DNA from: Bacteroidota bacterium
GTDB taxonomy: Bacteria > Bacteroidota > Bacteroidia > 2-12-FULL-35-15
NCBI GenBank assembly: GCA_947466965.1
Contig: CANIFU010000002.1
Location: 62,001-126,000 of the forward strand
Direction of reading: 5' to 3'
Length of the DNA stretch: 64,000 nucleotides
The notes beneath the pieces are model-generated. The model had not been told where the DNA came from. It was given only the letters and a program-made list of their open reading frames with translations, and did not search any database. Positions 61,932 through 64,000 of this stretch are shown here, piece by piece; the first letter of the stretch is position 1, and the number at the start of each line of letters is the position of its first letter. The translations under genes were made by a program, and so were the position numbers.

Positions 61932-63752
61932 TTATTCAGACTTTTTAGTCGATTTTTTTTCAGTTGCTTCCATATCTGCTTTCAGATTCGAAAGAACATC
62001 CATATCGCCTAGTGTTGTTTTTTCAACACTGTCTTTTACTTTTTTAACAGCTTTCTTTTCTTCGTCTCCTGCAGTTTTCTTTTCAGATGCAACAGCAGCT
62101 TTTTCAGCAGCAGTTACTTCTTCATTGATCTTGCTATGAGAAACGATGATTTTTTTGCCTTCTTTATTGAACTCAAGAACTTTGAAATCCAATACTTCTT
62201 CAATTTTCGCTGCAGCACCATCTGGTTTCAACAAGTGACGAGTCGGGCAAAATGCTTCAACACCATATGGCATAGAAACGATCGCACCTTTTTCCATTAC
62301 ACTTGTAATTGTTCCTTGGTGAACTGAATTTTCAGTAAAGATTGTTTCAAACACATCCCATGGATTTTCTTCCAATTGTTTGTGTCCTAAACTCAATCTG
62401 CGGTTTTCACCATCAATATCAAGAACAACAACATCTATTTTATCACCAATTTTAGTGAATTCAGAAGGATGTTTGATCTTTTTAGACCAAGAAAGGTCAG
62501 AAATGTGGATTAATCCATCAACACCTTCTTCAAGCTCAACAAAAATACCGAAGTTAGTGAAGTTGCGAACTGAAGCAGCGTGCTTAGTTCCTTTAGAATA
62601 TTTAGTGATAACATTACTCCATGGATCAGGCATTAATTGTTTAATACCTAAAGACATTTTACGTTCTTCACGATCAAGTGTTAACACAACAGCTTCTACC
62701 TCTTCGCCCACTTTTAAGAAATCATGAGCAGTACGTAAATGCTGGCTCCAGCTCATTTCAGAAACGTGGATTAAACCTTCAACACCTTGAGAAATTTCAA
62801 CAAATGCACCGTAATCAGCGATCACCACTACTTTACCTTTTACTTTATCACCAATTGCTAAATCAGCTTTCAAGCTATCCCAAGGATGAGCAGAAAGTTG
62901 TTTTAAGCCCAATGCAATACGTTTTTTCTCGTTATCGAAATCAAGGATAACAACATTGATTTTCTGATCCAATTTAACGATCTCTTCAGGATGATTGATA
63001 CGCCCCCAAGATAAATCTGTAATGTGAACAAGTCCGTCAACACCACCTAAATCGATGAACACTCCATAAGAGGTAATGTTTTTAACAGTTCCTTCTAATA
63101 CTTGTCCTTTTTCTAATTTAGAAATGATCTCTTTTTTCTGTTGTTCTAATTCCGCTTCAATTAATGCTTTGTGAGACACAACAACATTTTTGAATTCATT
63201 GTTGATTTTCACAACTTTAAATTCCATTGTTTTACCAACATATACATCGTAATCACGGATAGGTTTCACATCAATTTGAGAACCCGGTAAGAATGCTTCA
63301 ATTCCGAATACATCAGCGATAAGACCACCTTTTGTACGGCATTTAACATATCCTTTAATAATTTCATCGTTATTAAGCGCTTGATTAACTCTTTCCCAAG
63401 ATTTCATAGCGCGAGCTGTCTTGTGAGAAAGGATCAATTGTCCGCTTTTATCTTCTTGACTTTCAACATAAACTTCAACAACATCACCGATTTTCAAATC
63501 AGGGTTGTAACGAAATTCTGTTAATTGAACAACACCATCAGATTTATATCCAATGTTTACAACAACTTCTTTGCTGTTTTTTGCAACAACTTTACCATCG
63601 ATTATTTCGTTAGCTGCAACTGATTTAAGGGTTTTTTCATAAAGTGAATCGTATTTATCACGATCAGCTTGAGAATACGTTTCTCCTTTGTTTCCTAATG
63701 CATTCCAATCAAATGCTTCTAATGATACTGGTGTTTCTACTGTTTCTGCCAT
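61932..63752 (-). CDS. rpsA: 30S ribosomal protein S1
   Basis: The 606-residue protein has six S1 OB repeats, seen as ANEIIDGKVVAKNSKEVVVNIGYKSDGVVQLTEF, EGTVKNITSYGVFIDLGGVDGLVHITDLSWGRI, KGKVVVIADYGAFVEISQGVEGLIHVSEMSW and HAASVRNFTNFGIFVELEEGVDGLIHISDLSW among others. S1 helps capture mRNA, important where Shine-Dalgarno sequences are rare. The ATG at 63752 (MAETVETPVSLEAF) is chosen; one at 63803 would add 17 residues. The tail is charged (EKKAVKKVKD...EKKSTKKSE). Confidence 0.95.
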   Translation of the reverse strand: MAETVETPVSLEAFDWNALGNKGETYSQADRDKYDSLYEKTLKSVAANEIIDGKVVAKNSKEVVVNIGYKSDGVVQLTEFRYNPDLKIGDVVEVYVESQEDKSGQLILSHKTARAMKSWERVNQALNNDEIIKGYVKCRTKGGLIADVFGIEAFLPGSQIDVKPIRDYDVYVGKTMEFKVVKINNEFKNVVVSHKALIEAELEQQKKEIISKLEKGQVLEGTVKNITSYGVFIDLGGVDGLVHITDLSWGRINHPEEIVKLDQKINVVILDFDNEKKRIALGLKQLSAHPWDSLKADLAIGDKVKGKVVVIADYGAFVEISQGVEGLIHVSEMSWSQHLRTAHDFLKVGEEVEAVVLTLDREERKMSLGIKQLMPDPWSNVITKYSKGTKHAASVRNFTNFGIFVELEEGVDGLIHISDLSWSKKIKHPSEFTKIGDKIDVVVLDIDGENRRLSLGHKQLEENPWDVFETIFTENSVHQGTITSVMEKGAIVSMPYGVEAFCPTRHLLKPDGAAAKIEEVLDFKVLEFNKEGKKIIVSHSKINEEVTAAEKAAVASEKKTAGDEEKKAVKKVKDSVEKTTLGDMDVLSNLKADMEATEKKSTKKSE

Positions 63753-63871
63753 TTTAATTTTTCCCGGATAAAAATTGCCGAGAGGCTTTTTTTTTGTATC
63801 CAATTAATTGATTATCAATTTAATTGAAGAGGTTAGTACTAAATTTGCTTGTTCCTTAAATTTAAGGGATA

Positions 63872-63901
63872 CAAATATACAAAATTATGTACTTGAGTCA
63901 A
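63872..63901 (-). promoter_or_regulatory. Consensus promoter of rpsA
   Basis: On the minus strand TTG (63899-63901) and TATATTTG (63872-63879) are exactly 19 bases apart. The leader to the chosen ATG is about 115 bases, long enough for control by S1 itself (inference). Nothing else was found to the end of the window. Confidence 0.6.
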
Positions 63902-64000
63902 GAATAATCTTATTTTATTTTATTCTTTTAAAAATCGCTTTTAAAAACATAAACTAAAGGTTAATATAATAATTTTAATATATTGATAAATAGTTTAATA

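Noticed and set aside
1..64000. rRNA or tRNA genes, prophage, transposase, biosynthetic gene cluster or defence island
   Set aside because: Scanned by eye over both strands; no such signatures. The window is mostly housekeeping and envelope genes.

Overview
The window is about 65% A+T and comes from the chromosome of a Bacteroidota (Bacteroidetes) bacterium, probably a free-living, Gram-negative, Flavobacteriia/Cytophagia-like lineage. The evidence is a PorD (DUF4835) type IX secretion (T9SS) gene, four likely T9SS cargo proteins with type A or type B C-terminal sorting domains, a Bacteroidetes-type omega subunit, DUF1015, TIGR02757, BatA and DUF5723 family genes, a serine palmitoyltransferase-like enzyme, and repeated TTG/TTTG-N18-20-TAnnTTTG promoters, the hallmark of the Bacteroidetes primary sigma factor. 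No rRNA, tRNA, intact insertion sequence, phage or CRISPR array was seen. Genus cannot be decided from the sequence alone.

Layout. 1-4.0 kb: bamD-rpoZ-coaBC-porD-recN on the minus strand, the last truncated by the window edge. 4.1-5.9 kb: divergent sphingolipid/sulfonolipid-type acyltransferase and a small secreted protein. 6.1-9.4 kb: cold-shock protein, PLP-binding YggS protein, DUF1015 and serA. 9.7-14.6 kb: a multi-pass membrane protein, then thrS-infC-rpmI-rplT; infC appears to start at AUA behind a perfect Shine-Dalgarno sequence. 14.9-22.5 kb: tandem secreted paralogs, a lipoprotein, a dihydroorotase-like protein lacking its metal ligands, BatA, TIGR02757 and an MFS exporter. 22.5-29.9 kb: PepSY-like protein, clpC, gyrA, TPR protein. 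30-33 kb: two helicases. 33-38 kb: two large T9SS cargo proteins and a small secreted protein. 38.3-41.4 kb: a DtxR/MntR regulator, an Nramp transporter fused to a universal stress domain, and smpB. 42-51 kb: lipid A-type acyltransferase, small cytochrome c lipoprotein, rarA, a DUF5723 pair, kdsA, a T9SS cargo protein, yebC. 51-54 kb: a BadF-type kinase and a porin plus Tat-exported Rieske lipoprotein operon. 53.9-54.2 kb: a nearly cytosine-free 16-bp tandem repeat. 54.2-58.7 kb: response regulator, rnz, T9SS cargo, STAS protein, pyrB, pyrR. 58.8-61.8 kb: DUF1566 lipoprotein, a chimeric mini-ORF built from pieces of pyrR and the neighbouring phosphatase gene, and a TPR-SpoIIE phosphatase. 61.9 kb to the end: rpsA and its promoter.

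Themes. Most genes are core housekeeping (translation, envelope, pyrimidine and serine metabolism, DNA repair). The envelope theme is strong: BamD, PorD and T9SS cargo, KdsA, the LpxL-like acyltransferase, the SPT-like enzyme and many predicted lipoproteins. The STAS protein and the SpoIIE phosphatase suggest partner-switch signalling. The points most worth a second look are the AUA start of infC, the chimeric pyrR fragment at 59.4 kb, the palindrome before mntR and the Nramp-Usp fusion, the porin/Rieske operon, the ligand-poor dihydroorotase, and the C-free repeat.
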